DNA of 44,256 bases from an uncultured Desulfovibrio sp. (GTDB lineage: Bacteria > Desulfobacterota > Desulfovibrionia > Desulfovibrionales > Desulfovibrionaceae), in NCBI RefSeq assembly GCF_944324935.1, contig NZ_CALUYG010000023.1, positions 1-44,256 of the forward strand. Reading direction: 5' to 3'. Made by a program: the position numbers and the translations under genes. A model generated the notes under the pieces. It was not told the origin of the DNA. It did no database searches and was given only the letters and a program-made list of their open reading frames with translations. The number at the start of each line of letters is the position of its first letter. Position 1 is the first letter of the stretch. This document shows, piece by piece, positions 32,769 through 44,145 of the stretch.

Positions 32769-34397
32769 TCAGGGGGCGGGCTTCACCTGTTCGCGGCGTT
32801 GCAGCCGGCGCAGGACGGGGGCAAGCACTTCCGGGGCCAGCCGCCAGGCAAGGGCGGCAAAGAGCAGGCAGAACAGGCCGCCGCTCACGGCCAGCAGCAG
32901 GAGGGCGTCGACCAGCGGCGGGAGAGGTCCGCCCAGCCATGCGGCGCACCACGCGCCCCAGGGCAGGGCCTGCGCCCAGGCGGCCGCCGCGCCCGCGGGC
33001 AGGCCGCAGAGCAGCACGCGCAGGGCCAGACTTCCCAGTCCGGCAAAGGCGCCGCCGCCCCTGCGCCGCCGCCAGATGGCCATGAGCCAGAGCACATAGG
33101 CGCTGACGCTCAGGCTGGAGACGGCGCTGATGGCCCAGGCCCCGTGCGGCACGGCCCAGAAATAATAGCAGGGCAGGGCCAGTACGGTCATAATGGTTCC
33201 GGTGACGGCCGGGGTGAGGGTGTCGCCGCCGGCATAGAAGGCCCGCACCAGCACCATGTAGATGATCCACAGCGGCGTGGCGGCCAGCATGATCTGGAGG
33301 AGCGGCGTGCAGGCCAGCGTTTCCGCCGCGCCGAAGCGTCCGCCCTGGAAGATGACGGCGAGCACCGGCCGGGCGGCCAGCCCCAGCCAGATGGCGGCGG
33401 GGATGATCAGGCCGACGCTGGCCCGCAGGGCCGTGGAAAGGGTGCTGTCGAAGCGTTCCCGCTCGCCGCTGGTGACCAGCGCCACAAGGAAGGGATAGGA
33501 GGCCACGGCGGCGGCCTGCCCCATGAGACCTACCGGGACCTGGGTGATGCGGCGGGCGTAGTTGAGCAGGCTGACGTTGCCGTCGGGCAGCATGGTGCCG
33601 AACAGGCGCAGGAACTGTTCGTCCATGAGGATGATGGTCTGGCCCAGCATGAGCGGCAGGGCCGTCAGCAGGAAGCGCCGGAACAGCGGATGGGCGAGCC
33701 GCCATTCCAGATGCAGTCCCTGGGCGCGCGCCACCCGCCAGGGCAGCCAGAAGGCCCCCACGGCCGCCCCGACGGTCACGCCCACGCAATAGCCGCTCAT
33801 GCCGCCGAGCTCCCACTCCGGCGGCAGGGAGAGCGCCTGGGCGCACCACGGCAGGCAGAGCCCGCCGAGGATGATGCTGCCGTTGTAGATGAGCGGCGTC
33901 AGGGCCGGGACGCGGAACTGCCGCCGCAGGAAGAGCAGTGCCGTCATGCAGGCCCCGCAGAGGAAGAAGACCTGCGCCGGCAGGATGATCCGCATGAAGA
34001 AGGCCAGCCGCGCGACCTGCGCCGCGTCGAAGCCGGGCGCGGTGAGGCGGGCGAGGGGCTCGGCCCCCAGCATGCCCGCGCCCGTCACCAGCAGCGAGGC
34101 GAGGAGCATCCAGCAGAAGACGCAGGAAAAGAAGCGCCAGGCGTCCGCCTCGTCCTCGGCGAAGCGCCGGGACAGCAGGGGGAGCATGGTGATGGACATG
34201 ATCCCCCCGGCCAGCAGACTGTTGATGATGTCCGGCACCATGAAGGCGGCGAAGTACATGTCCGCCTCGCTGCCCGCGCCGAACTGCCAGGAAATGATCT
34301 TGTCGCGCACGAGGCCCATGAGGCGGGAGAGAATGGTGCTGGCGGCCAGCAGCAGGGCCGCCGCGCCCATGCGCTGACTGCCGGAGAGCAGGCCCAT
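32769..34397 (-). CDS. murJ: lipid II flippase MurJ
   Basis: MurJ moves lipid-linked peptidoglycan precursor across the inner membrane. The 542-residue polytopic protein of the MviN/MOP family starts with ILSRLMGLVRDKIIS and shows about 14 hydrophobic helices. Family segments such as ADMYFAAFMVPDIINSLLAGG and NYARRITQVPVGLMGQA are present. I prefer the ATG at 34397, with GGAGG at 8 nt; it overlaps the RNase R stop as TGATG. A further ATG at 34415 is possible. With murA and dapA in this window it belongs to peptidoglycan synthesis. Confidence 0.95.
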   Translation of the reverse strand: MGLLSGSQRMGAAALLLAASTILSRLMGLVRDKIISWQFGAGSEADMYFAAFMVPDIINSLLAGGIMSITMLPLLSRRFAEDEADAWRFFSCVFCWMLLASLLVTGAGMLGAEPLARLTAPGFDAAQVARLAFFMRIILPAQVFFLCGACMTALLFLRRQFRVPALTPLIYNGSIILGGLCLPWCAQALSLPPEWELGGMSGYCVGVTVGAAVGAFWLPWRVARAQGLHLEWRLAHPLFRRFLLTALPLMLGQTIILMDEQFLRLFGTMLPDGNVSLLNYARRITQVPVGLMGQAAAVASYPFLVALVTSGERERFDSTLSTALRASVGLIIPAAIWLGLAARPVLAVIFQGGRFGAAETLACTPLLQIMLAATPLWIIYMVLVRAFYAGGDTLTPAVTGTIMTVLALPCYYFWAVPHGAWAISAVSSLSVSAYVLWLMAIWRRRRGGGAFAGLGSLALRVLLCGLPAGAAAAWAQALPWGAWCAAWLGGPLPPLVDALLLLAVSGGLFCLLFAALAWRLAPEVLAPVLRRLQRREQVKPAP

Positions 34398-36985
34398 CAG
34401 CCTTTCCTCCCGCATTTTTGCCGTCGCTCCTGTCGCTGGGAAGTGCGCCGGGGCGACCGGTCGACGCGACGCGGCGCGGTCTCATTGCCGCGCGGAGCGC
34501 GGCGCTGCCGGGAGAAGGGGCGCCGTCCGGCGGGACGGCCGCGCGCGTCAAGCCCGGCGTCAGCCGGCACGAGGCGGATCTCCAGCCGTCCGGTATGCAC
34601 GTCGGCAAGGCGCACCGCCACCGGCCGGCCCAGCGCCCAGATGACGCCGCCGCGCTGTCCCACCAGCGCATGGCGGCGTTCGTCCAGCGAAAACCAGTCG
34701 TTGCCCAGATCCTCGACCCGGATCATGCCCTCCACGGGCATGCTCTCCAGTTCCACGAAGACGCCGAACTCGGTCACGCCGGACACCACGCCGTCGAAAC
34801 GCCGGCCGATGCTGTCGCGCAGGGCGATGCAGGCCAGCCGCCGGGCCATCTCCCGCTCGCATTCCAGGGCTTCGCGCTCCCGGCGGTTGAGCTGATCCGC
34901 CACCCGCAGCAGTTTCTGTCCGCCGGGCACGCTGCCCGCGCTCTGGCCAAGCTTCTGCTTGAGCGCCCGGTGCACCAGCAGATCCGCGTACCGGCGAATG
35001 GGCGAGGTGAAGTGACAGTAGGCCGGGGAGGCCAGGCCGAAATGGCCCTCGTTCCACGGCTGGTAGCGGGCCTGGGGCATGGCGCGCAGGCAGAGGCGGT
35101 TGACGAGGAATTCCTGATCCGTCTCCCGCACCCCCTCCAGGATGCCCCGCAGGGAGGCCGCGTCCGGCCGCGCCGGCAGCAGCTCCGGCGCGATGGCCTT
35201 CAGGGAGGCGAACAGCGCCTCGAGCCGTTCGGCGTCGGGCCGGGGATGCACGCGGTAGAGGAAGGGCGTCGCCGCCCCCTGCGGCGTCGTGCCGCCGAGG
35301 AAACGCGCCACGGCCTCATTGGCCGCCAGCATGCACTCCTCGATGAGGCGGTGGGCGGTGAGGCGCTCGCGCCGTCCGATGCCGGCCAGACGCCCGTCCG
35401 GCGTCAGGTCGTACCGGGCTTCGGGCAGGTCGAAGTCCAGACTGCCGCGTGCGGTGCGCGCGGCATGCAGGGCCTCGTACAGACGGAAGGCCTCCTCCAG
35501 CATGGCGACGATCTCGTCCCCGCGCGGCAGGGCCTCCAGACGGGCGCGGGCGTCGGGCTCCCGGCGCACGAGGGCGGCTTCCGTCTCCTCATAGGTGAGG
35601 CGGGCTGCGGAGCGCATGACCGCCGGGAAGAAACGCGCGTCCACCGGCAGCCCCCGCCTGTCGATGCGTACGTCCGCCGTCAGGCAGAGGCGGTCCGTCC
35701 CGGGATTGAGGCTGCACAGGCCGTTGCTCAGGGCCGGGGGCAGCATGGGTTCCACCGAGGCGGGGAAATACCAGGAATTGCCGCGCGCCAGCGCTTCCGC
35801 ATCCAGCGCCGTACGCGGGCGCACATAGTGGCTCACGTCGGCGATGGCCACGCGCAGCCGCCAGCCGTCGGGCAGGGCCGCAACGCCGATGGCGTCGTCG
35901 AAGTCGCGGGCGTCGGCCCCGTCGATGGTCACCAGCACCAGCGGGCGCAAGTCCTCGCGCCCGGCCATGTCCCCGGCCGAGGGGTCGGCAGGCAGGGCCA
36001 GCGCCTCGGCTTCGGCGCGGGGCGGGAAGGCCAGCGGGACCTGATGGTTGAGCTTGACCAGATTTTCCTGCACGGCCACGCTGTCCTCATGGCCGATGAC
36101 CTCCAACAGGCGGGCCTGCCAGAGATCGGAGGCCAGACGGCGTTCCGGCTCGAGCAGGACGAGCGCCCCGCGTGGCGGCGGCGTGTCCAGCGCCGGGGGC
36201 ATGTCCACGCTGAAGGACACATCCAGACGGCTGTCCGCCGCCCGGCAGTGCAGGCGGCCGCCCGCCCGGTCCAGCACATGGGCCGGCAGCTGGCGGCAGC
36301 CGCGTTCCAGCACTTCCACGATGCGGCCTTCAGGGCTGCGCCCGCGCACCTGCCGCCCTCGCGGGGCCAGCAGCACCCGCACCATGTCCGTGTGCCAGGC
36401 TTCCCCGGCCTGCGGGGGATGGATGAAAACATCCGGCCCGCTCACCTGTCCGCGCGCATCGAGCGGCGTGACGAAGCCGCCCGCGCCGCTGCGCAGGGCC
36501 ATGTAGCGGCCGCGGACCTCCCGCAGACTGTCGGCCCGCGACCAGAGTCCGCCACGCTGGCGTACGGCCTTGCCCTCGCGCGCCAGCCCGTCAAGGGCGG
36601 TCTCCAGCTCCTTCCGGGCCCGGCGCGGCAGGCCGAGTACCCGCAGCAGGCCGTCCAGCCGCATGGGGCGGTGCTGGCGGGCAAGGGCGGTCAGGATGCG
36701 GTGGGGCAAAGTGTGGACACGTCCGTCCGGCGCGTCATCGCCGGGACCTTCGTCGTCGGCGGCAAGGCGGTCCGGCTGGTCGGCGGCGCTGCCGTCTCCG
36801 GCCTCGCAGTCGTCCTTGTCGGCCAGGTCGGATGCGGAGGGCACAAGTGCCGGGCTGTCGCCGGCAGGCGGCCAGACGAGCTCCTGTTTCCGGGGAGGCG
36901 GGGGGGCGGAAGCGGCCTCTTCGGCATCGGAGAGGGCCGGCCGGACTGGGCGTACGGGCTGGGCGGGGGGGCGACGGGTGCTCAT
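34397..36985 (-). CDS. rnr: ribonuclease R-type 3'-5' exoribonuclease
   Basis: An 862-residue RNB-family exonuclease that degrades structured RNA. After a low-complexity, Pro/Ala/Asp-rich N-terminal extension (1-90) come a winged-helix region, cold-shock domains (about 155-300), and the RNB domain. The RNB domain has the catalytic Asp cluster IDGADARDFDDAIG (354-367), later CHFTSPIRRYADLLVHR, then an S1 domain (FDGVVSGVTEFGVFVEL). The tail is Arg-rich, as in RNase R. The ATG at 36985 has AGGA 8 nt upstream. It is translationally coupled to murJ (TGATG). Confidence 0.94.
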   Translation of the reverse strand: MSTRRPPAQPVRPVRPALSDAEEAASAPPPPRKQELVWPPAGDSPALVPSASDLADKDDCEAGDGSAADQPDRLAADDEGPGDDAPDGRVHTLPHRILTALARQHRPMRLDGLLRVLGLPRRARKELETALDGLAREGKAVRQRGGLWSRADSLREVRGRYMALRSGAGGFVTPLDARGQVSGPDVFIHPPQAGEAWHTDMVRVLLAPRGRQVRGRSPEGRIVEVLERGCRQLPAHVLDRAGGRLHCRAADSRLDVSFSVDMPPALDTPPPRGALVLLEPERRLASDLWQARLLEVIGHEDSVAVQENLVKLNHQVPLAFPPRAEAEALALPADPSAGDMAGREDLRPLVLVTIDGADARDFDDAIGVAALPDGWRLRVAIADVSHYVRPRTALDAEALARGNSWYFPASVEPMLPPALSNGLCSLNPGTDRLCLTADVRIDRRGLPVDARFFPAVMRSAARLTYEETEAALVRREPDARARLEALPRGDEIVAMLEEAFRLYEALHAARTARGSLDFDLPEARYDLTPDGRLAGIGRRERLTAHRLIEECMLAANEAVARFLGGTTPQGAATPFLYRVHPRPDAERLEALFASLKAIAPELLPARPDAASLRGILEGVRETDQEFLVNRLCLRAMPQARYQPWNEGHFGLASPAYCHFTSPIRRYADLLVHRALKQKLGQSAGSVPGGQKLLRVADQLNRREREALECEREMARRLACIALRDSIGRRFDGVVSGVTEFGVFVELESMPVEGMIRVEDLGNDWFSLDERRHALVGQRGGVIWALGRPVAVRLADVHTGRLEIRLVPADAGLDARGRPAGRRPFSRQRRAPRGNETAPRRVDRSPRRTSQRQERRQKCGRKG

Positions 36986-37049
36986 GACGAATATCCTGAT
37001 GCCTGCCGCGGGATGCGCGGGGCTGACGGCAGACGGAAAAAAGACGCAT

Positions 37050-37080
37050 GGCGGGGGCAAGGTCGTTCCTTGCCCCCGCC
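37050..37080 (-). terminator. terminator after the BI-1 gene
   Basis: The near-perfect stem GGCGGGGGCAAGG / CCTTGCCCCCGCC is followed on the minus strand, after a 7-nt gap, by six Ts. It lies 44 nt after the BI-1 stop and upstream of rnr. Confidence 0.6.
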
Positions 37081-37123
37081 AGATGGGTACGTTGCGTGCG
37101 GCAGTCTGCCGCTCGGGCCGGCG

Positions 37124-37825
37124 CTAGTCGCGGTTGCCGAACAGGCGCAGCAGCATGAGGAAGAGGTTGATGAAGTCCAGATAGAGGGTCAGCGCGCCGA
37201 GGATGGCCCCGCGCCGGATGGCGGAAGCGTCGTCCAGCGGGGCGGCTTCGCCGAACTGGCGGAGCTTCTGGGTGTCATAGGCCGTCAGGCCGGTAAAGAT
37301 GATGACGCCCGCGCAGCTGATGACGAAGTCCAGCATGCTGCTGCCAAGAAAGATGTTCACGATGGAGGCGATGATGATGCCGATGAGCCCCATGAACAGG
37401 AAGCTGCCCATGCCGGTCAGGTCACGCTTGGTGACCGTGCCGTAAACGGACATGACCAGGAACATGCCCGTGCAGGTCAGAAAGGCGTTGGCGATGTTGC
37501 CGATGGGGTAGACGATGAATATGCTGGACAGGGTCAGGCCGTTGAGCAGGGCATACAGCAGAAAGATGCCCGTGGCCGTGCCCGCCGACAGTTTGTGGAT
37601 GGCGGCGCTGAGCGCGACCACAAGGCCGATCTGCGCCACGATGAGCACGACCATGATCAGGAAATTGCCGAAGATGGCCTCCACGAGCGCCGGGCTGCCG
37701 GCCACGGCAAAGGCCGTGAAGGCGGTGACGCCGAGACCGATGGTCATCCAGCGGTAGACATGGCCCATGAAGATGCCGGCAACGCTGACGTTGCTCTGGG
37801 CCTTGGAATAAGCACGCGTTTCCAT
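37124..37825 (-). CDS. Bax inhibitor-1/YccA family membrane protein
   Basis: A polytopic inner-membrane protein of 233 residues with about seven hydrophobic helices. Family signatures are the segment GLTAYDTQKLRQFGEAA near residue 180 and the C-terminal ALTLYLDFINLFLMLLRLFG. Members act as calcium leak channels or modulators of membrane proteases such as FtsH (YccA). The ATG at 37825 has a GGAGGT ribosome site. It has its own promoter, with an embedded palindrome, and a terminator. Confidence 0.93.
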   Translation of the reverse strand: METRAYSKAQSNVSVAGIFMGHVYRWMTIGLGVTAFTAFAVAGSPALVEAIFGNFLIMVVLIVAQIGLVVALSAAIHKLSAGTATGIFLLYALLNGLTLSSIFIVYPIGNIANAFLTCTGMFLVMSVYGTVTKRDLTGMGSFLFMGLIGIIIASIVNIFLGSSMLDFVISCAGVIIFTGLTAYDTQKLRQFGEAAPLDDASAIRRGAILGALTLYLDFINLFLMLLRLFGNRD

Positions 37826-37881
37826 ATGACCTCCGTTGGGGAAAGGAAAACTCGTCGGGACGAGAAAATTTCAGTCAGCAT

Positions 37882-37911
37882 AGAATATAAGACGAAATGC
37901 CGTCTTGGCAA
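37882..37911 (-). promoter_or_regulatory. promoter of the BI-1 gene with palindromic spacer
   Basis: On the minus strand TTGCCA (37906-37911), an 18-nt spacer and TATTCT (37882-37887) form a good promoter. The spacer holds the perfect inverted repeat AAGACG-AAATGC-CGTCTT (37889-37906 on the plus strand), a plausible operator position. Confidence 0.55.
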
Positions 37912-37962
37912 GCCTTGTGTGCGGATGTCACAAAAAAAACACGAAAGAGGGACAGCGCGCAC

Positions 37963-37991
37963 TTGCCAGTTTCCGGCGATTGGGCTAAAGG
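37963..37991 (+). promoter_or_regulatory. possible promoter of the cyclophilin gene
   Basis: TTGCCA (37963-37968), a 17-nt spacer and TAAAGG (37986-37991) lie 29 nt upstream of the ATG. The -10 match is weak. Confidence 0.3.
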
Positions 37992-38020
37992 AAGCAAAGA
38001 GATTTTTCACGAGGTGTCCG

Positions 38021-38614
38021 ATGCCCGCTATCAAACGTATCGCTTTGTGTGTTCTGCTCGGCGTAGGCATGCTGTGCCTCTGCTGCTCCCTGCCGGCCGC
38101 GGCGGCGGGCGCGGATCCCGTCGTCAGACTGGAGACCAGTTACGGCGACATCCTGTTGCGTCTGGATGCCCGCAAGGCGCCCATGACGGTCTCCAACTTC
38201 GTGCAGTACGTCAAGGCCGGTCATTATGACGGTACGATCTTCCATCGCGTCATCAAGGACTTTATGATCCAGGGCGGCGGCATGACCCCCGATCTCAAGG
38301 AAAAGCCCACGCGCGCCCCGGTGAAGAACGAGGCGTCCAACGGGCTCCAGAACAAAAAGTATACCGTGGCCATGGCCCGGACCAGCGAACCGCACTCCGC
38401 CACGGCCCAGTTCTTCATCAACACCAGGGACAATGCCTTCCTGAACTACCGCAGCGCCACGCCGGAAGGCTGGGGCTATGCCGTGTTCGGCAAGGTCATC
38501 AAGGGACAGAACGTGGTGGACAAGATCGCCGCCGTCCCTACCGGTTCCCGCGGATACCATGATGACGTGCCCAATGAGCCCGTCATCATCAAGCGGGCAA
38601 CCGTTGTCGAATAG
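38021..38614 (+). CDS. periplasmic cyclophilin-type peptidyl-prolyl isomerase
   Basis: A PpiA-like prolyl isomerase of 197 residues, acting on exported proteins. A signal peptide covers about residues 1-30 (hydrophobic CVLLGVGMLCLCC, then AAAAGADP). The cyclophilin core shows YDGTIFHRVIKDFMIQGGG, ATAQFFINTRDN and YAVFGKVIKGQNVVDKI, including the catalytic Arg (FHRV) and the FFI/Q residues. The ATG at 38021 has GAGGT; the same frame stays open for thousands of bases upstream only as antisense of rnr and the BI-1 gene. It ends in its own terminator. Confidence 0.95.
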   Translation: MPAIKRIALCVLLGVGMLCLCCSLPAAAAGADPVVRLETSYGDILLRLDARKAPMTVSNFVQYVKAGHYDGTIFHRVIKDFMIQGGGMTPDLKEKPTRAPVKNEASNGLQNKKYTVAMARTSEPHSATAQFFINTRDNAFLNYRSATPEGWGYAVFGKVIKGQNVVDKIAAVPTGSRGYHDDVPNEPVIIKRATVVE

Positions 38615-38674
38615 CCGCATACGGGCTTGCGGCCCTCCCCCCCATCGGCTCCGCCGATGCTGCAAACCCGCGGA

Positions 38675-38709
38675 CGAAGCCGGATAACTGTCCGGCTTCG
38701 TTTCGTTTG
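38675..38709 (+). terminator. terminator of the cyclophilin gene
   Basis: The stem CGAAGCCGGA / TCCGGCTTCG with a 6-nt loop is followed by TTTCGTTT. Confidence 0.85.
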
Positions 38710-38751
38710 GGGCCCCGGAAGCCGGCGCTCTCACCCTTACCCCCGAGCATC

Positions 38752-39681
38752 ATGCTGGAACTGACCCTCCTCCTTAAATATGTCCTGCAGGCCGCCGAGC
38801 TCATGCCGTTCATCCTCCTGCTCACCTATCCGCTGGGCCGGCGCGGCAACGGGCGGCTGGCCATCTGGGGCGCGCGCCGCCTTACCCTGCTGAGTCTGCG
38901 TCTGTGCTGGTGCTCCGTCGCTCTACTGCTCCTGCATTTCGGGCTGACCCTCTGGCAGATGGACGATATGTCCACCCTCCCGCGCTGGCACTGGCAGCAG
39001 ACCGCCGCCAGCCTGCTGGCCTGCGGTCTGGCCGCGCTCTTTCTGGCGCTTGTGCAGAAGGCCAACGCCCGCCTGCCCGAGTTCCCTTCGCTGCGTCCCG
39101 ACGAGACCTGCCTTTACGACGGGGCGGCCATCCGCCGTCCCATGCTGCTCACCGTCACGGCGCTGCTGTGCCTGTTTGGCCTCATCCTTGTCCAGGGCGG
39201 CGTTCTGGCTCCGCCGCCCCAGGGCATGGCCCGCGGCGACCTGTTCCGTCTGGTGTTCGGGGCGAGCTTCGGCATCGCCTTCTCTCACCTCACGGCAGCC
39301 GGCGGCGTGGCCCTGCTGGTGCTCTACGCCAATGCCCGGACGCCGCTCCTGCTGGGCAAAAACTGGGATCGGGCGGTGCGCTGGTGCGGCATCTGGGCGG
39401 TCCTGGGGCTTTTGCCCACCTGCATCGACCGCTGGAGTGACGTCCTTTTGCAGCCGCTCCTTTTCCTGCTTTCCGGGCGTCCGCTGGGCAGCCTGACGGA
39501 AGATCCCACGGCCCTGGCGACCCTCCATACCGCCCCGGCCGCCGCCATGCTGACCCTGGCCGCCTGCCTCTGGGCCGTGCCGCTCTACCGGCCCCGCCTG
39601 GCCCGTCATCTCTGGCTGCTGCTCCTGCCCTGGCTCTGCCTGCTCCTGCAACCGCATGTGCAGCGTGCCTTTGCCGGCTAG
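38752..39681 (+). CDS. unrecognised integral membrane protein
   Basis: I do not recognise this 309-residue protein. It has about eight hydrophobic helices, starting with ELTLLLKYVLQAAELMPFIL and ending with LWLLLLPWLCLLL. A short charged loop carries FPSLRPDETCLYDG, and His appears in helix-adjacent spots (LLHFGLTLWQ, GIAFSHLTAAGG). The ATG at 38752 follows the cyclophilin terminator closely and has a weak GAG ribosome site. It is a single gene between the cyclophilin gene and the triple repeat array. Transport or quinone-type redox roles are possible, but the sequence does not decide. Confidence 0.75.
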   Translation: MLELTLLLKYVLQAAELMPFILLLTYPLGRRGNGRLAIWGARRLTLLSLRLCWCSVALLLLHFGLTLWQMDDMSTLPRWHWQQTAASLLACGLAALFLALVQKANARLPEFPSLRPDETCLYDGAAIRRPMLLTVTALLCLFGLILVQGGVLAPPPQGMARGDLFRLVFGASFGIAFSHLTAAGGVALLVLYANARTPLLLGKNWDRAVRWCGIWAVLGLLPTCIDRWSDVLLQPLLFLLSGRPLGSLTEDPTALATLHTAPAAAMLTLAACLWAVPLYRPRLARHLWLLLLPWLCLLLQPHVQRAFAG

Positions 39682-40118
39682 AACCCGTTAACGCCATTGT
39701 CTGCCTGGGGGAAGGGCCCCTCGCTCTGCTGTCGATGCCTGTAGGGCTCCTGCGTCGCCTGACAGGCACGGCCTCCGGCCGCCCGTCGGGTCGCGCTCCG
39801 CTGTCGATGCCTGTAGGGCTCCTGCGTCGCCGACAGGCACGGCCTCCGGCCGCCCGTCGGGTCGCGCTCTGCTGTCGATGCCTGTAGGGCTCCTGCGTCG
39901 CCTGACAGGCACGGCCTCCGGCCGCCCGTCGGGGGCTCGTTTGGTGTGCGAAGAGGTTTCCCCTCCTTGCCCACCGGGAGGCGATCATGCCCGGATGCCG
40001 GGCGGCCGCCGCCCGGCGACAGGGAGGGCCGGTCCGGCATCCCGTGCCGGTCCTTTCCCGCCGTCGGCCATGCGCATGCGTCGCATCTTGAAAAAAAGAT
40101 TTTTTTGGCGTCGGGATA
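39682..40118. other. non-coding region with repeat array and hairpins
   Basis: No gene is supported in about 440 bp. It holds a G-rich leader (39707-39720), three tandem repeat units (39728-39932), and a perfect hairpin GCCGGGCGG / CCGCCCGGC at 39997-40017. An A7...T7 mini-inverted repeat follows near 40091-40107. Confidence 0.7.
39728..39932 (+). repeat. 71-72-bp hairpin repeat, three tandem copies
   Basis: Units start at 39728, 39800 and 39871. All three have arms TGCCTGT / ACAGGCA and GGCC-TCC-GGCC. The third section differs from the copies at 14805 and 20888 (CCCGTCGGG instead of a TTTCGG type). Copy 2 has lost one base before ACAGGCA but keeps the stem. Near identity of the three units points to recent tandem duplication. 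The array begins 47 nt 3' of the membrane-protein stop. Confidence 0.88.
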
Positions 40119-40146
40119 TTGACGCGACACGGCAAAGTCTTACCAT
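40119..40146 (+). promoter_or_regulatory. promoter of the cbpA-cbpM-clpB operon
   Basis: TTGACG (40119-40124), a 16-nt spacer and TACCAT (40141-40146) lie 34 nt upstream of the cbpA ATG. It reads as a sigma-70 promoter. I see neither a sigma-32 consensus nor a CIRCE inverted repeat here. Confidence 0.55.
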
Positions 40147-40179
40147 CTCTCTCAGAAACCCACAGTGGGGGATGGTTCT

Positions 40180-41133
40180 ATGGCAGTAGAATACAAGGAT
40201 TATTACAAGCTGCTCGGCGTGGAGCGCAGCGCCTCCGCCGAACAGATTTCCCGGGCCTACAAGAAGCTGGCCCGGCAGTATCACCCCGACCTCAATCCGG
40301 GCAACAAGCAGGCCGAAGAGAAATTCAAGGAGATCAACGAGGCCTACGAGGTCCTGAAGGACCCGGAAAAGCGCAAGCTCTATGATCAGCTCGGGCCCAA
40401 CTGGCAGCACGGGCAGAATTTTCAGGGCGCGCCGGGCTTCGAGAACATGCACTTCTCCTTCAACGGGCAGGGCTTCGACGGCGCGGGCTTCTCGGACTTT
40501 TTCGAGACCCTCTTCGGCGGGGCGCGCGGCTCGCGCGGCGGACGCACCAACGCCGGTTTCGGGGCGGATCCCTTCAGCGGGTTCAGCGCGCGTCCCCGGC
40601 GGGGGCGGGACGTGGAGGCCGAGCTTTCCCTCTCGCTGGAAGATGTGGCGCGTGGCGGCAAGCGCAGCGTGACCATACAGACCGGGAGCGGCCCCAAGAC
40701 CCTGGAGGTCAATGTGCCGGCCGGCATCCGCGAGGGGGCCAAGCTGCGCCTGGCCGGTCAGGGCGAGGCGGCGCCGGGCGGCAGTGCGGGAGACCTTTTC
40801 CTGCGGATACGCTATCTGCCGCATCCGCACTTCCGCGTGGATGGCGACAATCTGCAAAGCGACGTCTGGCTGGCCCCGTGGGAGGCCGTGCTCGGGGCGC
40901 GTGTTCCCGTGCGGACGCTGGACGGCGAGGTGGAACTCAACATCCCGGCGGGCACATCCTCCGGCCGCAAGTTCCGGCTGCGGGGCAAGGGGCTCGGCAG
41001 TGCCGCCGCCCGCGGGGATCTGCTGGCCCGCGTTATGATCCGCGTGCCGGAGCAGCTCTCCGACAGCGAGCGGGAACTCTGGAACAAGCTGGCCGAAACG
41101 TCCGCCTTTTCCGCCCGTCAACATCGTTCGTAA
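40180..41133 (+). CDS. cbpA: DnaJ-type co-chaperone CbpA
   Basis: A class-B J-protein of 317 residues that stimulates DnaK and feeds clients to ClpB. The J domain (about 5-72) carries HPD at 35-37. A Gly/Phe-rich stretch (about 75-145) follows, then two beta-domains (about 148-305). The Cys-rich zinc finger of DnaJ is absent, as expected for CbpA. The ATG at 40180 has GGGGGA 7 nt upstream. cbpM follows after 12 nt and clpB after that. Confidence 0.95.
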   Translation: MAVEYKDYYKLLGVERSASAEQISRAYKKLARQYHPDLNPGNKQAEEKFKEINEAYEVLKDPEKRKLYDQLGPNWQHGQNFQGAPGFENMHFSFNGQGFDGAGFSDFFETLFGGARGSRGGRTNAGFGADPFSGFSARPRRGRDVEAELSLSLEDVARGGKRSVTIQTGSGPKTLEVNVPAGIREGAKLRLAGQGEAAPGGSAGDLFLRIRYLPHPHFRVDGDNLQSDVWLAPWEAVLGARVPVRTLDGEVELNIPAGTSSGRKFRLRGKGLGSAAARGDLLARVMIRVPEQLSDSERELWNKLAETSAFSARQHRS

Positions 41134-41145
41134 GGGAGGCCGCAC

Positions 41146-41457
41146 ATGAGCCTGTTACGCAAAAACATCACCCTGCCCACGCCGTCCGGCTACATGGTGT
41201 GGGAAGAATTCGTGGCCAGTACGGGCATCGATCCCGACCGCCTGCGCGAACTGCTGGCGCTTGGCTGGCTGGACATCGGCCAGACTTCGGAGCAGCCCCT
41301 GTTCCGGGATGTGGACATCTACCGCGTCCGCAAGCTGGAGCGCATCTGCTGCGATTTCGAGTTGCCCGTGCTGGGCGGGACCATCATCGTGGACCTGCTC
41401 GAGCGGGTGGATCAGCTGGAGCGCCGGGTGCGCGACCTGCGCGGGCTGGACGACTAG
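41146..41457 (+). CDS. cbpM: CbpM-like chaperone modulator
   Basis: A 103-residue MerR-like helical protein. In gammaproteobacteria CbpM binds the CbpA J domain and inhibits it. The segments VWEEFVASTGIDPDRLRELLALGWLD and FRDVDIYRVRKLERICCDFEL form the helix-turn-helix-like fold, and the C-terminus (LLERVDQLERRVRDL) is coiled-coil. The ATG at 41146 has a GGGAGG ribosome site. The position directly after cbpA supports the assignment. Confidence 0.88.
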   Translation: MSLLRKNITLPTPSGYMVWEEFVASTGIDPDRLRELLALGWLDIGQTSEQPLFRDVDIYRVRKLERICCDFELPVLGGTIIVDLLERVDQLERRVRDLRGLDD

Positions 41458-41526
41458 ATTTTTTCGCCGCGGCGCGGCGCGTTCCTGCGCGCGGCGAAGC
41501 GAGTGCATGGCAAGGAGGCAAGAGGT

Positions 41527-44145
<2,619 letters not shown>

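Noticed and set aside
34418-38614. A 1,398-codon open frame on the + strand ending in the cyclophilin gene
   Set aside because: Only the last 197 codons match a protein family. The rest is antisense to rnr and the BI-1 gene and is open only because of high GC.
39688-39912. Open frames across the repeat array on the minus strand giving repeated peptides
   Set aside because: The peptide repetition follows from the DNA repeat; stems covary and one unit has a 1-bp deletion that breaks the frame pattern.
39728-39932. CRISPR array
   Set aside because: Units are directly adjacent 71-72-bp copies without unique spacers, and no cas gene is nearby.
40060-40179. Sigma-32 promoter or CIRCE element upstream of cbpA
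   Set aside because: CTTGAAA occurs near 40087 but no matching -10 CCCCAT-type box follows, and no CIRCE inverted repeat is present.
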